Shown in pieces: positions 24,061-33,484 of a stretch of DNA of 57,567 nt. Positions within the stretch are counted from its first letter, which is position 1. Every line of letters begins with the position of its first letter. Source of the stretch: Bacillota bacterium (lineage in GTDB: Bacteria > Bacillota > Clostridia > Oscillospirales > Acutalibacteraceae); contig JAEWYE010000037.1 of assembly GCA_023458755.1 (NCBI GenBank), positions 1 to 57,567 of the forward strand. The letters run 5' to 3'. The translations under genes and the position numbers were made by a program. The notes below the pieces were generated by a model. That model was not told the DNA's origin. It did not search any database and saw only the letters and a program-made list of their open reading frames with translations.

Positions 24061-26895
24061 CTATTTTGTTTTGAAATTCAGCAGTTTCTTTAAATACTGA
24101 CCGGTATAAGACTCTTTTACCTTTGCTACCGCTTCGGGTGTGCCGGTTGCAACGATATAACCGCCTTTGTTGCCGCCCTCCGGACCAAGGTCGATAATAT
24201 GATCCGCCGTTTTGATCAAATCCAGATTATGCTCAATCACAACAACCGTGTTGCCGCCGTCAACCAGCTTCTGCAAGACTTCAATCAGCTTGTGAACATC
24301 GGCAATATGCAATCCGGTGGTTGGTTCGTCCAGAATATAAATCGTTCTGCCAGTTGGGCGTTTGGAAAGCTCCGTCGCAAGCTTTACACGCTGTGCCTCG
24401 CCGCCGGACAGCGTAGTAGCTGGCTGCCCGATTTTCACATAATTCAAGCCGACATCCTGTAGGGTTTGCAGCTTTCGCGCAATTTTGGGTATGTTGGAGA
24501 AAAACTCAAGGCCTTCCTCCACCGTCATCTCCAAAACGTCATAGATGCTCTTGCCCTTATATTTGATCTCCAGCGTTTCGCGGTTATAGCGCTTACCCTT
24601 GCAGACATCACACGGAACATAAACATCCGGCAAAAAGTGCATTTCGATTTTTATAATGCCATCACCCTGACAAGCCTCACAGCGACCGCCCTTAACATTA
24701 AAGGAGAAGCGTCCGGAATTGAAACCGCGCAGCTTTGCATCCTGCGTAGAAGCGTAAAGTTCACGGATATCCGTAAACAAGCCGGTATAGGTTGCCGGAT
24801 TGGAACGGGGCGTGCGGCCGATTGGAGACTGGTTGATTTGTATTACTTTATCCAGTTCTTCCAGCCCTTTGATTTCCTTGTAAGTGCCAGGTCTGCATTT
24901 TGCGCCGTTCAGTTCCGCGGCAAGGTGCTTATACAAAATTTCATTGATCAAAGAGGATTTTCCCGAACCGGAAACACCGGTAATGCACACGAATTCTCCA
25001 AGCGGAATCGTAACGTTGATATTTTTTAGGTTATTCTGCGTGGCTCCGATGATTTTGAGCTTTTTACCGTTTCCCTTACGGCGTACCGCAGGAACCTCCA
25101 CTTTTTTTACACCGCTCAAATACTGACCGGTAATGGACTCCTTACAGTTTACAATGTCCTCTACTTTGCCATTAAACACGACATTTCCGCCGTGTATACC
25201 GGCACCCGGACCGATATCGACAATGTGGTCGGCGGCTCGCATGGTATCTTCATCATGTTCCACCACGATAACCGTATTGCCCAAATCGCGCAGATGCTTT
25301 AACGTTGCGAGAAGTTTATCGTTGTCGCGCTGGTGCAGGCCGATACTTGGCTCATCCAAAATATAGAGAACACCCATCAAAGAAGACCCGATTTGTGTGG
25401 CAAGGCGAATGCGCTGGCTTTCGCCGCCGGAAAGTGTACCTGATGAACGCGACAGTGTGAGGTACTCTAATCCGACACTTTGTAAAAAGCCGAGACGTTC
25501 CCGGATTTCCTTCAAAATTGCGGCGGCAATCAGGCCTTCGCGCTCCGTCAATTCCAGATGATTGACAAAATCAAGCGCATCGGTAACGGATTTGTCGCAG
25601 AAATCACTGATATTAATTCCGCCGACTGTTACCGCAAGACTGACTGGGGAAAGACGCTTACCGCCGCAGGCATCGCAGGGGATTGCGCTCATATAGGATT
25701 CGATTTCTTCTTTTACCCAGTTGCTTTGGCTCTCGCGGAAACGGCGTTCCAAATTGTTGATGATACCCTCGAACTCGGTTTTATAAATACCGCTTCCGTA
25801 TTCATTGCTGCGCTCAATCTGGATTTTTTCTCCTTTTGTACCGTACAAGAGAATATCAATAATTTCCGGCGGCAGCTTGCCCAGAGGAGTATCCAGCGAA
25901 AAGTGGTAATGCTTAGAGAGCGCGTGAATATACATAGCGGCAATGGTGCTGCCCTCCATGGCCCACCCGCTTGCTTTCAGCCCGCCCTGATTCAGTGACA
26001 GAGATTTATCCGGTATAATCAAGTCCGGGTCAATTTTCATAAAAACACCCAAACCGGTGCATTTGGGGCAGGCGCCATAAGGATTATTGAAGGAAAACAT
26101 ACGGGGCGTAAGCTCCTCCACACTGATGCCGTGTTCGGGGCAGGCATAGTTCTGAGAAAAGGTGATATCTTCCCCACCTACTACACTGATGACAATCAAG
26201 CCTCCGGATAAAGTGGACGCGGTTTCCACGCTGTCGGAAAGGCGGCCGTGGATGTCGGGATGAATGGCCAGCCTGTCCACCACGATTTCAATCGTATGCT
26301 TTTTATTTTTATCCAGTTTGATGGTTTCGGAAAGGTCGTAAATACTGCCGTCCACGCGCACACGTGCAAAACCGCTTTTCCTTGCCGTTTCAAACTCTTT
26401 GGTATGTTCACCTTTTCTGGAACGAATGACCGGTGCTAAAACCTGTATTTTTGTATTTTCTTTTAATGCCAGCACACGATCCACAATTTGGTCAACCGTT
26501 TGCTGTTTGATTTCGCGCCCGCATACCGGGCAATGCGGAATGCCGATGCGCGCATAAAGCAGGCGCAGATAATCGTATATCTCCGTAACGGTTCCGACCG
26601 TGGAACGCGGATTTTTCGAAGTCGTTTTCTGATCAATCGAAATAGCCGGAGAAAGTCCGTCAATATAATCCACATCCGGCTTTTCCATCTGTCCCAAAAA
26701 CTGGCGCGCATAAGAGGAAAGCGATTCCACATAACGCCTTTGCCCTTCAGCATAGATAGTATCAAAGGCAAGCGACGACTTTCCGGAACCGGAAAGGCCG
26801 GTAAAAACCACCAGCTCATCACGCGGAATTTCAATGCTGATATTTTTTAAATTGTGCTCACGGGCACCTTTTACATAAATGTTCTTTGCTGTCAT
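24061..26895 (-). CDS. uvrA: Excinuclease ABC subunit A
   Basis: Damage-recognition ATPase of nucleotide excision repair, 944 aa. Two ABC-type ATPase modules are present: the first with GLSGSGKSSLAFDT near residue 33 and signature LSGGESQRIRLA, the second with GVSGSGKSSLINEIL and LSGGEAQRVKLA. Zinc-finger cysteines are visible as CPVCGRE, CPKCTGLG, CDACGGKR and the pair CEACQGDG/CDVCKGKRY. Walker B motifs are VLYILDEPSIGL and TIYILDEPTTGL. Length and motif order are standard. The gene follows uvrB by 17 nt and is the last gene of pyrE-radC-uvrB-uvrA. Confidence 0.98.
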   Translation of the reverse strand: MTAKNIYVKGAREHNLKNISIEIPRDELVVFTGLSGSGKSSLAFDTIYAEGQRRYVESLSSYARQFLGQMEKPDVDYIDGLSPAISIDQKTTSKNPRSTVGTVTEIYDYLRLLYARIGIPHCPVCGREIKQQTVDQIVDRVLALKENTKIQVLAPVIRSRKGEHTKEFETARKSGFARVRVDGSIYDLSETIKLDKNKKHTIEIVVDRLAIHPDIHGRLSDSVETASTLSGGLIVISVVGGEDITFSQNYACPEHGISVEELTPRMFSFNNPYGACPKCTGLGVFMKIDPDLIIPDKSLSLNQGGLKASGWAMEGSTIAAMYIHALSKHYHFSLDTPLGKLPPEIIDILLYGTKGEKIQIERSNEYGSGIYKTEFEGIINNLERRFRESQSNWVKEEIESYMSAIPCDACGGKRLSPVSLAVTVGGINISDFCDKSVTDALDFVNHLELTEREGLIAAAILKEIRERLGFLQSVGLEYLTLSRSSGTLSGGESQRIRLATQIGSSLMGVLYILDEPSIGLHQRDNDKLLATLKHLRDLGNTVIVVEHDEDTMRAADHIVDIGPGAGIHGGNVVFNGKVEDIVNCKESITGQYLSGVKKVEVPAVRRKGNGKKLKIIGATQNNLKNINVTIPLGEFVCITGVSGSGKSSLINEILYKHLAAELNGAKCRPGTYKEIKGLEELDKVIQINQSPIGRTPRSNPATYTGLFTDIRELYASTQDAKLRGFNSGRFSFNVKGGRCEACQGDGIIKIEMHFLPDVYVPCDVCKGKRYNRETLEIKYKGKSIYDVLEMTVEEGLEFFSNIPKIARKLQTLQDVGLNYVKIGQPATTLSGGEAQRVKLATELSKRPTGRTIYILDEPTTGLHIADVHKLIEVLQKLVDGGNTVVVIEHNLDLIKTADHIIDLGPEGGNKGGYIVATGTPEAVAKVKESYTGQYLKKLLNFKTK

Positions 26896-26912
26896 TCTCG
26901 CTTTTCCCCCAT

Positions 26913-28883
26913 CTATTTTTCGCCCGTAAGCTGCTTGATTTTGTCGCGCAGATACGCAGCATGCTCAAACTCCAGCAGTTTGGCGGCAGCCTTCATTTCT
27001 TTTGTAAGCTGTTCAACCGTCTGCTTGCGCTCAATCGCGGACAAACGTCTGCCTTTAATGCCTTTGACATCATCTTTATGACTGGATATTTCCAGTACAT
27101 CTGAAACTTTTTTGATAATAGTCTGCGGAATAATTCCATGTTCTTCGTTGTATGCCATTTGGATTTTACGGCGGCGCTCTGTTTCACGAAGCGCATTTTC
27201 CATGGATGGCGTAACTGTATCGGCGTACATAATGACCTGCCCTTCGGCATTGCGCGCAGCACGCCCAATAGTCTGAATAAGGGAACGCTCCGAACGCAAG
27301 AAGCCTTCTTTGTCCGCGTCCAGTATGGCAACCAGCGATACCTCCGGAATATCCAACCCCTCGCGAAGCAAATTGATGCCGACCAAAACATCAAATTCGC
27401 CGAGACGCAAATCACGCAGAATTTCCATACGTTCCACCGTATCGATATCGTGGTGCATGTAACGAACGCGGATGCCCATTCCTTCCAGATAGGAAGTCAA
27501 ATCTTCTGCCATCTTTTTTGTGAGTGTGGTGACCAGAATGCGATTGCCCTTTGCCGTGCGAAGATTGATTTCGGAAATAAGGTCGTCAATCTGACCGTCT
27601 GTAGGCTTTACAAGTATTTCAGGGTCAACCAAACCGGTAGGACGAATGACCTGCTCCACAACCTGCGCGGAATGCTCGTTTTCAAAGTCGCCGGGAGTTG
27701 CGCTGACAAAGACCGCCTGATTAACATGCTGATAAAACTCATCGAAATTCAGCGGGCGGTTGTCATAAGCGGAAGGCAGACGAAAACCGAAATTAATGAG
27801 AGATTCTTTTCTGGCACGGTCACCCGCATACATGGAACGCACCTGTGGCAGAGTAACATGGGATTCATCAACGAACAGCAAAAAGTCATCCGGAAAATAA
27901 TCCAGCAAAGTGCATGGCTGACTGCCCGGTTTTCGGCCGGAAAGCACGCGTGAATAGTTTTCAATACCCTTGCAGAAACCGATTTCCTGCAGCATTTCCA
28001 TATCATACTGCGTACGCTCACGGATACGCTGTGCTTCAATCAGCTTACCGTTCGTTTCAAACAGCTTTACGCGCTCTTCCATTTCCTGCTCGATTTCGCC
28101 AATGGCACGCTGCATTTTTTCACGCGGAACAATATAGTGGGAAGCCGGATATATCGCTACATGCTTTAATTCCGCTTTAAATTCGCCCGTCAGCGCATTT
28201 ATCTCACAGATGCGGTCAATTTCATCACCGAAAAACTCCACACGGATTACGGTATCGTTCGACTGTGCGGGAAAAATCTCAACCACATCTCCGCGAACAC
28301 GGAACTTGTTGCGGATAAAATTAATATCATTGCGTTCATATTGGATTTCAACCAGTTTTTTCAGCAACTCATCGCGGTTTTTCTGTATGCCGGGACGCAG
28401 GGAAATCACCATAGTTCGGTAGTCGATTGGATCGCCCAAACTGTAGATGCAGGAAACACTTGCAACGATGATAACATCCCGGCGCTCCGAAAGCGCGGAG
28501 GTAGCGGAATGACGAAGCTTATCAATTTCATCATTGATAGCCGAATCCTTTTCAATGTAAGTATCCGTCGTGGCAATATATGCCTCCGGCTGATAATAAT
28601 CATAATAACTTACAAAGTACTCAACCGAGTTTTCCGGAAAAAACTCACGGAACTCCGAACATAACTGCGCTGCAAGCGTTTTGTTGTGCGCCAAAACAAG
28701 CGTGGGCCGATTCACGGCGGCAATCACATTCGCCATCGTGAATGTTTTGCCCGAACCGGTAACGCCCAGCAAGGTTTGTTCTTTATCTCCGTCTTTCAGT
28801 CCCTGCACAAGCTGTTCAATCGCTTTCGGCTGATCACCTGTGGGAGAATAGGAGGACACAAGTTTAAAATCCATAATTTCCAT
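26913..28883 (-). CDS. uvrB: Excinuclease ABC subunit B
   Basis: Helicase-like damage verification subunit, 656 aa. Motifs: Walker A GVTGSGKTFTMANV near residue 40, the beta-hairpin region YYDYYQPEAYIATTDTYIEKD in its usual place, DESH box in FVDESHVTLPQ, helicase motif VI region QTIGRAARN, and the C-terminal UVR domain for UvrC/UvrA contact (KQTVEQLTKEMKAAAKLLEFE). The start could be ATG 28883 or ATG 28874 (MDFKLVSSYSP); the nearby GGAG fits neither perfectly. It sits 9 nt after radC and 17 nt before uvrA. Confidence 0.98.
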   Translation of the reverse strand: MEIMDFKLVSSYSPTGDQPKAIEQLVQGLKDGDKEQTLLGVTGSGKTFTMANVIAAVNRPTLVLAHNKTLAAQLCSEFREFFPENSVEYFVSYYDYYQPEAYIATTDTYIEKDSAINDEIDKLRHSATSALSERRDVIIVASVSCIYSLGDPIDYRTMVISLRPGIQKNRDELLKKLVEIQYERNDINFIRNKFRVRGDVVEIFPAQSNDTVIRVEFFGDEIDRICEINALTGEFKAELKHVAIYPASHYIVPREKMQRAIGEIEQEMEERVKLFETNGKLIEAQRIRERTQYDMEMLQEIGFCKGIENYSRVLSGRKPGSQPCTLLDYFPDDFLLFVDESHVTLPQVRSMYAGDRARKESLINFGFRLPSAYDNRPLNFDEFYQHVNQAVFVSATPGDFENEHSAQVVEQVIRPTGLVDPEILVKPTDGQIDDLISEINLRTAKGNRILVTTLTKKMAEDLTSYLEGMGIRVRYMHHDIDTVERMEILRDLRLGEFDVLVGINLLREGLDIPEVSLVAILDADKEGFLRSERSLIQTIGRAARNAEGQVIMYADTVTPSMENALRETERRRKIQMAYNEEHGIIPQTIIKKVSDVLEISSHKDDVKGIKGRRLSAIERKQTVEQLTKEMKAAAKLLEFEHAAYLRDKIKQLTGEK

Positions 28884-28892
28884 TACTCCGCT

Positions 28893-29579
28893 TTATTCGA
28901 ATAGTTTTTTCATAAGGCCGCAGTCCGCCATAGATAACGCGTCTCCGTCAGCCACGATAATGTGGTCGTTCAGCCACACATTTACCGTTTGGAGAGCCTG
29001 AAAAACATCTTTTGTGGATGTGATATCTCCCGCGGAAGGCATTGTGCTACCGCTTGGATGGTTATGCGCAAGAATAGCGCTTGCTGCGTTGTACCGAACC
29101 GCAAGTTCCACGATTTTTCTCACATAAATCGGCACGGTATTTACCGCGCCTTCGTTCACAACGCCGCAGAAAAGTTGTCTGCCTTTGCTGTCAAGCAGTA
29201 AAAGCACAACCACTTCGTTTGTTCTTCCGATAAATTTCGGAAGAACAATTTTCTCCGCGGATTCCGTATTGAAAACACGGGCTTTATCCTGCTGTTTATC
29301 ATCCAGATAACAGCGGCTGAGCGGAGGAACCAGCTTAATAAAGGTGGCTGCCGTCTGACCGACACCTTCCACTTTTAATAACTCTTCATAGGGCGCATCA
29401 AACACACCCGAAAGGCTGCCGAATGTATCCAGCAGACGGTGGGCTATTTCATTCGTGTCTCTTCTGGGTATCGCATTAAAAAGAAAAAGTTCCAGAATTT
29501 CGTGGGGCTGAAAATGATCCAAACCGTCCGTCAGAAATTTTTCTTTCATACGCTCCCTGTGTCCCTCATGCACCGCCAT
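28893..29579 (-). CDS. radC: RadC-family JAB-domain protein
   Basis: A 228-aa protein with an N-terminal helix-hairpin-helix-like region (DHFQPHEILELFLFNAIPRRDT, LLKVEGVGQTAA) and a C-terminal JAB/MPN metalloprotease-like domain. The domain carries the metal motif HNHPSGSTMPSAGD preceded by the conserved glutamate region (GAVNTVPIYVRKIV). The family was named for DNA repair, but this role is disputed and its real function is open. Here it lies inside a repair operon, 9 nt before uvrB and 22 nt after pyrE. Confidence 0.93.
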   Translation of the reverse strand: MAVHEGHRERMKEKFLTDGLDHFQPHEILELFLFNAIPRRDTNEIAHRLLDTFGSLSGVFDAPYEELLKVEGVGQTAATFIKLVPPLSRCYLDDKQQDKARVFNTESAEKIVLPKFIGRTNEVVVLLLLDSKGRQLFCGVVNEGAVNTVPIYVRKIVELAVRYNAASAILAHNHPSGSTMPSAGDITSTKDVFQALQTVNVWLNDHIIVADGDALSMADCGLMKKLFE

Positions 29580-29601
29580 AACGTCCTTTCGAATGAAAGT
29601 G

Positions 29602-30183
29602 TCAGATCTTTCTGCTGCCCGGCTTTACCGGCGCGGGTGCGCCTGCTTTACAGAGAGGACAGTTTCCCGGTTCCCAGGATTCCACTTCAACCGAGATAAC
29701 CGCTTTAAACGGCACACCAAAATCAATTTTTCCGCCGGTACGGTCAACAATGGAACCAACACCCACAACGTCTCCGCCTGCCGCTTGAACCAGTTCAATC
29801 ACTTCACGAACAGAGCCGCCGGTTGTTACAACGTCTTCCACAACCAGCACTTTTTCACCCGGCTGAACCTGAAAGCCGCGGCGCAGAGTCATTTTACCGT
29901 TTTCATCACGCTCGGTAAAAAAGTTTTCACATTTCAGGGAACGGCTCACTTCGTAAGCCATTTGAACGGCACCCATTGCCGGCCCGATAACAACCTGTAC
30001 GCCGTCATTCTTGTATTGTTCCGCCAAAGCGGCACAAAGTTCTTCGCTGTACTTGGTATTGCGGAATATTTTTGCGCACTGCAGGTATTTATTGCTGTGT
30101 CTGCCGGAAGTCAGCTTAAAATGTCCTTCCAGTAAAACGCCAGCTTCCTTTAAAATCTCCATTACTCTGTCCTGTGAAATCAT
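29602..30183 (-). CDS. pyrE: Orotate phosphoribosyltransferase
   Basis: Makes orotidine 5'-phosphate from orotate and PRPP in pyrimidine synthesis. The 193-aa product has the PRPP loop VLVVEDVVTTGGSVREVI, GHFKLTSGRHSNKYLQC near the N-terminus (orotate/PRPP contacts) and the flexible catalytic loop around FFTERDENGKMTLRRGF. ATG 30183 is preceded by AAGGAGAG; a TTG/ATG-type extension to 30210 is not needed. It leads the repair operon from its own promoter. The C-terminal CPLCKAG stretch is an addition seen in some clostridial PyrE proteins, as far as I recall. Confidence 0.95.
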   Translation of the reverse strand: MISQDRVMEILKEAGVLLEGHFKLTSGRHSNKYLQCAKIFRNTKYSEELCAALAEQYKNDGVQVVIGPAMGAVQMAYEVSRSLKCENFFTERDENGKMTLRRGFQVQPGEKVLVVEDVVTTGGSVREVIELVQAAGGDVVGVGSIVDRTGGKIDFGVPFKAVISVEVESWEPGNCPLCKAGAPAPVKPGSRKI

Positions 30184-30218
30184 TGTACTCTCCTTTTCTT
30201 TATCGAACATATGGTATT

Positions 30219-30247
30219 ATTATATACTAAAATGTATTTTTTGAAAA
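30219..30247 (-). promoter_or_regulatory. Promoter of the pyrE-radC-uvrB-uvrA unit
   Basis: On the minus strand TTTTCA (30247-30242) is followed after 17 nt by TATAAT (30224-30219). Confidence 0.6.
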
Positions 30248-30323
30248 GCCTAAAATGAAACAAATGTTTTATTTATCTGGCAAGTATTTTTTACGGATAA
30301 ATAAATAGCCGAAACTTATCATT

Positions 30324-30352
30324 TTCAATAACGCGGAATCGTGTTATAATTT
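30324..30352 (+). promoter_or_regulatory. Promoter of the pseudouridine synthase gene
   Basis: TTTTCA (30324-30329) is followed after 17 nt by a perfect TATAAT (30347-30352). Confidence 0.6.
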
Positions 30353-30402
30353 TGCGGGTAGTTTTAAAACATTCCAGCCTCTGCGAAAGGATGATCCTCA
30401 TT

Positions 30403-31365
30403 ATGAAAACAGTTACAATTGGTGCAAACGACGCCGGACAGCGTTTAGATAAATTTTTGACGAAAGCCTACAGCAATCTGCCGCAGTCTATGCTCTATAA
30501 GAGTATTCGCAAAAAAGATATTAAAATTAACGGAAAACGGTGTGAAATTTCTACCCGCCTGAATGAGGGCGATATTCTGACCATGTATCTGAAGGATGAA
30601 TTTTTTCAGCAGGAGCAAAAGGAGTATGACTTTTTGAAAGCACCAAACAAGCTGAAAATCTTGTTTGAAGACGATAATATCATACTGCTGGATAAGCAGC
30701 CCGGGCTGATTGTTCACCCGGATGAAACCTACCATTTTGACTCTCTGATTGCTAGGGTGCAGCACTATCTATACGAGAAGGGCGAATATAACCCAGAAAA
30801 CGAAAATTCCTTTGCACCCGCGCTCATTAACCGGATAGACCGCAACACCGGCGGTATTGTAATGGCAGCAAAAAACGCGGAAACCCTGCGCATTATGAAT
30901 GATAAAATGCGTGAGCGCGAACTAAAAAAATATTATCTTTGCATTGTGCACGGCAAAATGGAGAAAAAAGCAGCTACTTTGGAAGGATTCCTTGAAAAAA
31001 ACGAAAGCCAGAACCGTGTATATATCTCCAACAAACCGACTAATGAAACGAAAAGCATTAAAACCCGCTACCGTGTATGGGAAGAACGAGGTGGTTTCAG
31101 CCTGCTTGAAGTCGAACTGCTCACCGGACGAACCCATCAAATCCGTGCGCATCTTGCATCCATCGGTCACCCGCTTGCGGGCGACGGCAAGTATGGCACC
31201 AATGCCATAAACAAGCAGACCGGCTTTAAATATCAGGCACTGTATTCTTATAAACTTCAATTTGCCTTTACCACACCGGCAGGCATACTCGAATATTTGA
31301 ACCATCAGGAATTTGAAGCTAAAGAGATTTGGTTTTTGAACGAATTTAAGAATTGGAATAGGTAA
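30403..31365 (+). CDS. RluA-family pseudouridine synthase
   Basis: RNA-modifying enzyme that isomerises specific uridines, probably in 23S rRNA. The 320-aa product begins with an S4 RNA-binding domain (AGQRLDKFLTKAY, then KDIKINGKRC). The catalytic domain contains NRIDRNTGGIVMAAKN with the catalytic aspartate and LLTGRTHQIRAHLASIGHPLAGD. ATG 30403 (MKTVTIG) is used, with AAGGATG upstream; a longer frame from 30352 starts with GTG-like codons inside the promoter and is unlikely. The paralog (RluC-like, RluD-like or other) cannot be decided from sequence alone. Confidence 0.93.
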   Translation: MKTVTIGANDAGQRLDKFLTKAYSNLPQSMLYKSIRKKDIKINGKRCEISTRLNEGDILTMYLKDEFFQQEQKEYDFLKAPNKLKILFEDDNIILLDKQPGLIVHPDETYHFDSLIARVQHYLYEKGEYNPENENSFAPALINRIDRNTGGIVMAAKNAETLRIMNDKMRERELKKYYLCIVHGKMEKKAATLEGFLEKNESQNRVYISNKPTNETKSIKTRYRVWEERGGFSLLEVELLTGRTHQIRAHLASIGHPLAGDGKYGTNAINKQTGFKYQALYSYKLQFAFTTPAGILEYLNHQEFEAKEIWFLNEFKNWNR

Positions 31366-31370
31366 TATAA

Positions 31371-31420
31371 AAAAGCGGTTGACAATATTTAGATTTTTTC
31401 TAAGTATGTCAGCCGCTTTT
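31371..31420. terminator. Bidirectional terminator between the pseudouridine synthase and hisE
   Basis: AAAAGCGG-TTGACA (31371-31384) pairs with TGTCA-GCCGCTTTT (31407-31420). Convergent genes flank it. Confidence 0.75.
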
Positions 31421-31422
31421 AT

Positions 31423-31749
31423 TTAACTGTTTTTATCTACCTGATGAAAGGTTTTAAGGTTGCCTGTTTTTTCACTGCGCTTGGCAAGCTCCGCGTTGAC
31501 TTCTTCAAGCGTGATGCCCTCATTTACCATAAGCACGGTAAGGTGATACAACAAATCGGAAATCTCCAGCACCGTTTCGGAGTTTTCACCGTTTTTAGCG
31601 GCGATGATAACTTCGCTGCACTCTTCCCCACATTTCTTGAGGATTTTATCAATTCCCTTTTCGAATAGATAACAGGTATAAGAACCTTCCGTGTGTGTAT
31701 TTTTTCTGCTTAAAACAGTATCATACAGTTCTCGTAAAGTATCGTTCAT
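31423..31749 (-). CDS. hisE: Phosphoribosyl-ATP pyrophosphatase
   Basis: Second step of histidine synthesis: hydrolyses phosphoribosyl-ATP to phosphoribosyl-AMP. The 108-aa all-helical MazG-like protein contains GSYTCYLFEKGIDKILKKCGEECSEVIIAAKN (in parts) with the metal-binding EExxE pattern, then EISDLLYHLTVLM with the second acidic pair. It is encoded separately from hisI, unlike the fused HisIE of many bacteria. It ends the operon, 28 nt after hisI. Confidence 0.95.
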   Translation of the reverse strand: MNDTLRELYDTVLSRKNTHTEGSYTCYLFEKGIDKILKKCGEECSEVIIAAKNGENSETVLEISDLLYHLTVLMVNEGITLEEVNAELAKRSEKTGNLKTFHQVDKNS

Positions 31750-31777
31750 ATTTGGTCATGCCCCTTTAAATTGTATT

Positions 31778-32134
31778 TTATATAATTTTATTAAAAAAAC
31801 AGCTATGTGAGCCTGTATGACAAGCCGCGCCGGTTTGCGCAACCACAATAAGCAAGGTATCATCGTCGCAGTCACCGTGAATCGAAATGACCCGCTGCAA
31901 ATGGCCGGACGTGGCGCCCTTATTCCAAAGCTCCTGCCGAGACCGACTGTAAAACCAAGTGTAACCCGTTTCCAAAGTTCTTTTCATGGATTCCCGGTTC
32001 ATATAAGCAAGCATGAGAACTTCATTCGAACCATATTCCTGCACGATGGCCGGAATTAAATCGGATTTTTGAAAGAACTTCTCTATAAATGCATCTGACT
32101 TTACATCAAATACGCTGTTATTTATGTCCGTCAT
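31778..32134 (-). CDS. hisI: Phosphoribosyl-AMP cyclohydrolase
   Basis: Third step of histidine synthesis: opens the adenine ring of phosphoribosyl-AMP. The 118-aa protein keeps the family motifs TWFYSRSRQELWNKGATSGH, DCDDDTLL (magnesium site) and CHTGSHSCF (zinc cysteines). Its ATG overlaps the hisA stop by one base, suggesting translational coupling. Confidence 0.95.
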   Translation of the reverse strand: MTDINNSVFDVKSDAFIEKFFQKSDLIPAIVQEYGSNEVLMLAYMNRESMKRTLETGYTWFYSRSRQELWNKGATSGHLQRVISIHGDCDDDTLLIVVAQTGAACHTGSHSCFFNKII

Positions 32135-32856
32135 TATTTTGCTCCTTTGCTGATGGTAATCGCCGTGCTCAAATCTAAATCACCCGTATAAAGAGCCTTG
32201 CCGCAGATGGCTCCGTACACATTCAGCGCGTCTAAATTGATGATATCCTTAATACTGCTTACTCCGCCGCTTGCGATGATATGGCAGGATACCGCGCGAT
32301 TGATACGATCAAGCATGACCAGATTTGGGCCGGACAAAGTGCCGTCACGCGAAATGTCTGTAAAAACAATATACTTTACGCCTATACTTTCCATCTGTCT
32401 TGCCATATCAATGTAATCGATTTCTGATGTGGAAGTCCAACCTTCCGCCGCGACCTTTCCGTCACGCGCATCAATGCCAACCGCGATTTGTTCACCGTAT
32501 TTACTGACGGCCTGCTGAACAAAATTCGGGTCGCTGATTGCCGCGGAACCGAGTATGACACGTGAAACGCCGCGTTCCAAATAGAAATCAACGGTTTCCA
32601 TATTGCGAATTCCGCCGCCAATCTCAATTTTCAGTTCACAGGTATGAAGAACATCAAAAAAAGTTTTGGAATTAACCGGCTGTTTTGCCTTTGCTCCGTC
32701 CAAATCGACCATATGGAGCCATTTTGCTCCGGCTTTCTGAAAAGAATAAGCGGTTTGCACCGCATCCTCCGCTACTTTATGGGCAGTTTCATAATCACCT
32801 TTTACAAGGCGTACACAGGTGCCGTCTTTCACGTCGATTGCCGGTAAAATAATCAT
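32134..32856 (-). CDS. hisA: ProFAR isomerase (1-(5-phosphoribosyl)-5-[(5-phosphoribosylamino)methylideneamino]imidazole-4-carboxamide isomerase)
   Basis: TIM-barrel isomerase of 240 aa. The N-terminal catalytic aspartate lies in PAIDVKDGTCVRLVKGD and the second in VFTDISRDGTLSGPN. Phosphate-binding glycines are in EIGGGIRN and ASGGVSS. Although HisF is the close paralog, the VRLVKGD start and the SRDGTLSG stretch fit HisA. It follows hisB by only 18 nt; hisH, which usually lies between them, is missing. Confidence 0.94.
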   Translation of the reverse strand: MIILPAIDVKDGTCVRLVKGDYETAHKVAEDAVQTAYSFQKAGAKWLHMVDLDGAKAKQPVNSKTFFDVLHTCELKIEIGGGIRNMETVDFYLERGVSRVILGSAAISDPNFVQQAVSKYGEQIAVGIDARDGKVAAEGWTSTSEIDYIDMARQMESIGVKYIVFTDISRDGTLSGPNLVMLDRINRAVSCHIIASGGVSSIKDIINLDALNVYGAICGKALYTGDLDLSTAITISKGAK

Positions 32857-32874
32857 CGTTCACCCTCCAAACTT

Positions 32875-33453
32875 CTATAAGGAACCTTTTGTCGAAAGCG
32901 GAATTCCGCTTTGCGTCTGTGCGACCGCTAAGCGTATGGCATGCGCAACCGCCTTAAACATCGCTTCAATCGTGTGGTGTGAATTTTTGCCGTATTCCAC
33001 GCGCGTATGCAGAGTAATTCCCGCGTTCATGGCAACGGCGCGCATGAACTCTTCGGTCATGCAGGTATCAAACTCACCCACGCGTTCTTCCGGAAAATTA
33101 GCGTCAAATACAAGAAACGGTCTGCCGCTTACATCGACCGCCGCAAAGGCAAGCGCTTCATCCATCGGTACATAGAAGCTGCCGAATCGCGTGATGCCGG
33201 ATTTATCGCCAAGCGCCTGAGCAAATGCCTTACCAAGTACAATTCCGGTATCTTCAATGGTGTGGTGGCAGTCAACCGCAAGATCGCCGGTTGTTTCGAC
33301 CAGTAAACCAAATCCGCCGTGTACCGCAAAAGCAGTCAGCATGTGATCAAAAAATCCGATGCCGGTTGAAATTGCTACTTGACCACCTTCTAAACAAAGG
33401 GTCACCGAAACATTTGTTTCGAGTGTTTTGCGTTCCAATGACGCAGTTCTCAT
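32875..33453 (-). CDS. hisB: Imidazoleglycerol-phosphate dehydratase
   Basis: Manganese enzyme of 192 aa that dehydrates imidazoleglycerol phosphate. The metal-binding motifs of the duplicated fold are visible: FFDHMLTAFAVHGGF and DCHHTIEDTG in the first half, NSHHTIEAMFKAVAHA in the second. It is the monofunctional form without a phosphatase domain. ATG 33453 has GAGGA upstream; a GTG three codons earlier is too close to it. Confidence 0.95.
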   Translation of the reverse strand: MRTASLERKTLETNVSVTLCLEGGQVAISTGIGFFDHMLTAFAVHGGFGLLVETTGDLAVDCHHTIEDTGIVLGKAFAQALGDKSGITRFGSFYVPMDEALAFAAVDVSGRPFLVFDANFPEERVGEFDTCMTEEFMRAVAMNAGITLHTRVEYGKNSHHTIEAMFKAVAHAIRLAVAQTQSGIPLSTKGSL

Positions 33454-33484
33454 GACATACACTTCCTCGTCCTTAATTTTGGAA

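Noticed and set aside
24466..25029. Plus-strand open frame of 187 codons
   Set aside because: Antisense to uvrA with no domain.
27138..27953. Long plus-strand open frame of 271 codons
   Set aside because: It lies wholly antisense to uvrB, shows no family motif, and is explained by codon bias of the minus-strand gene.
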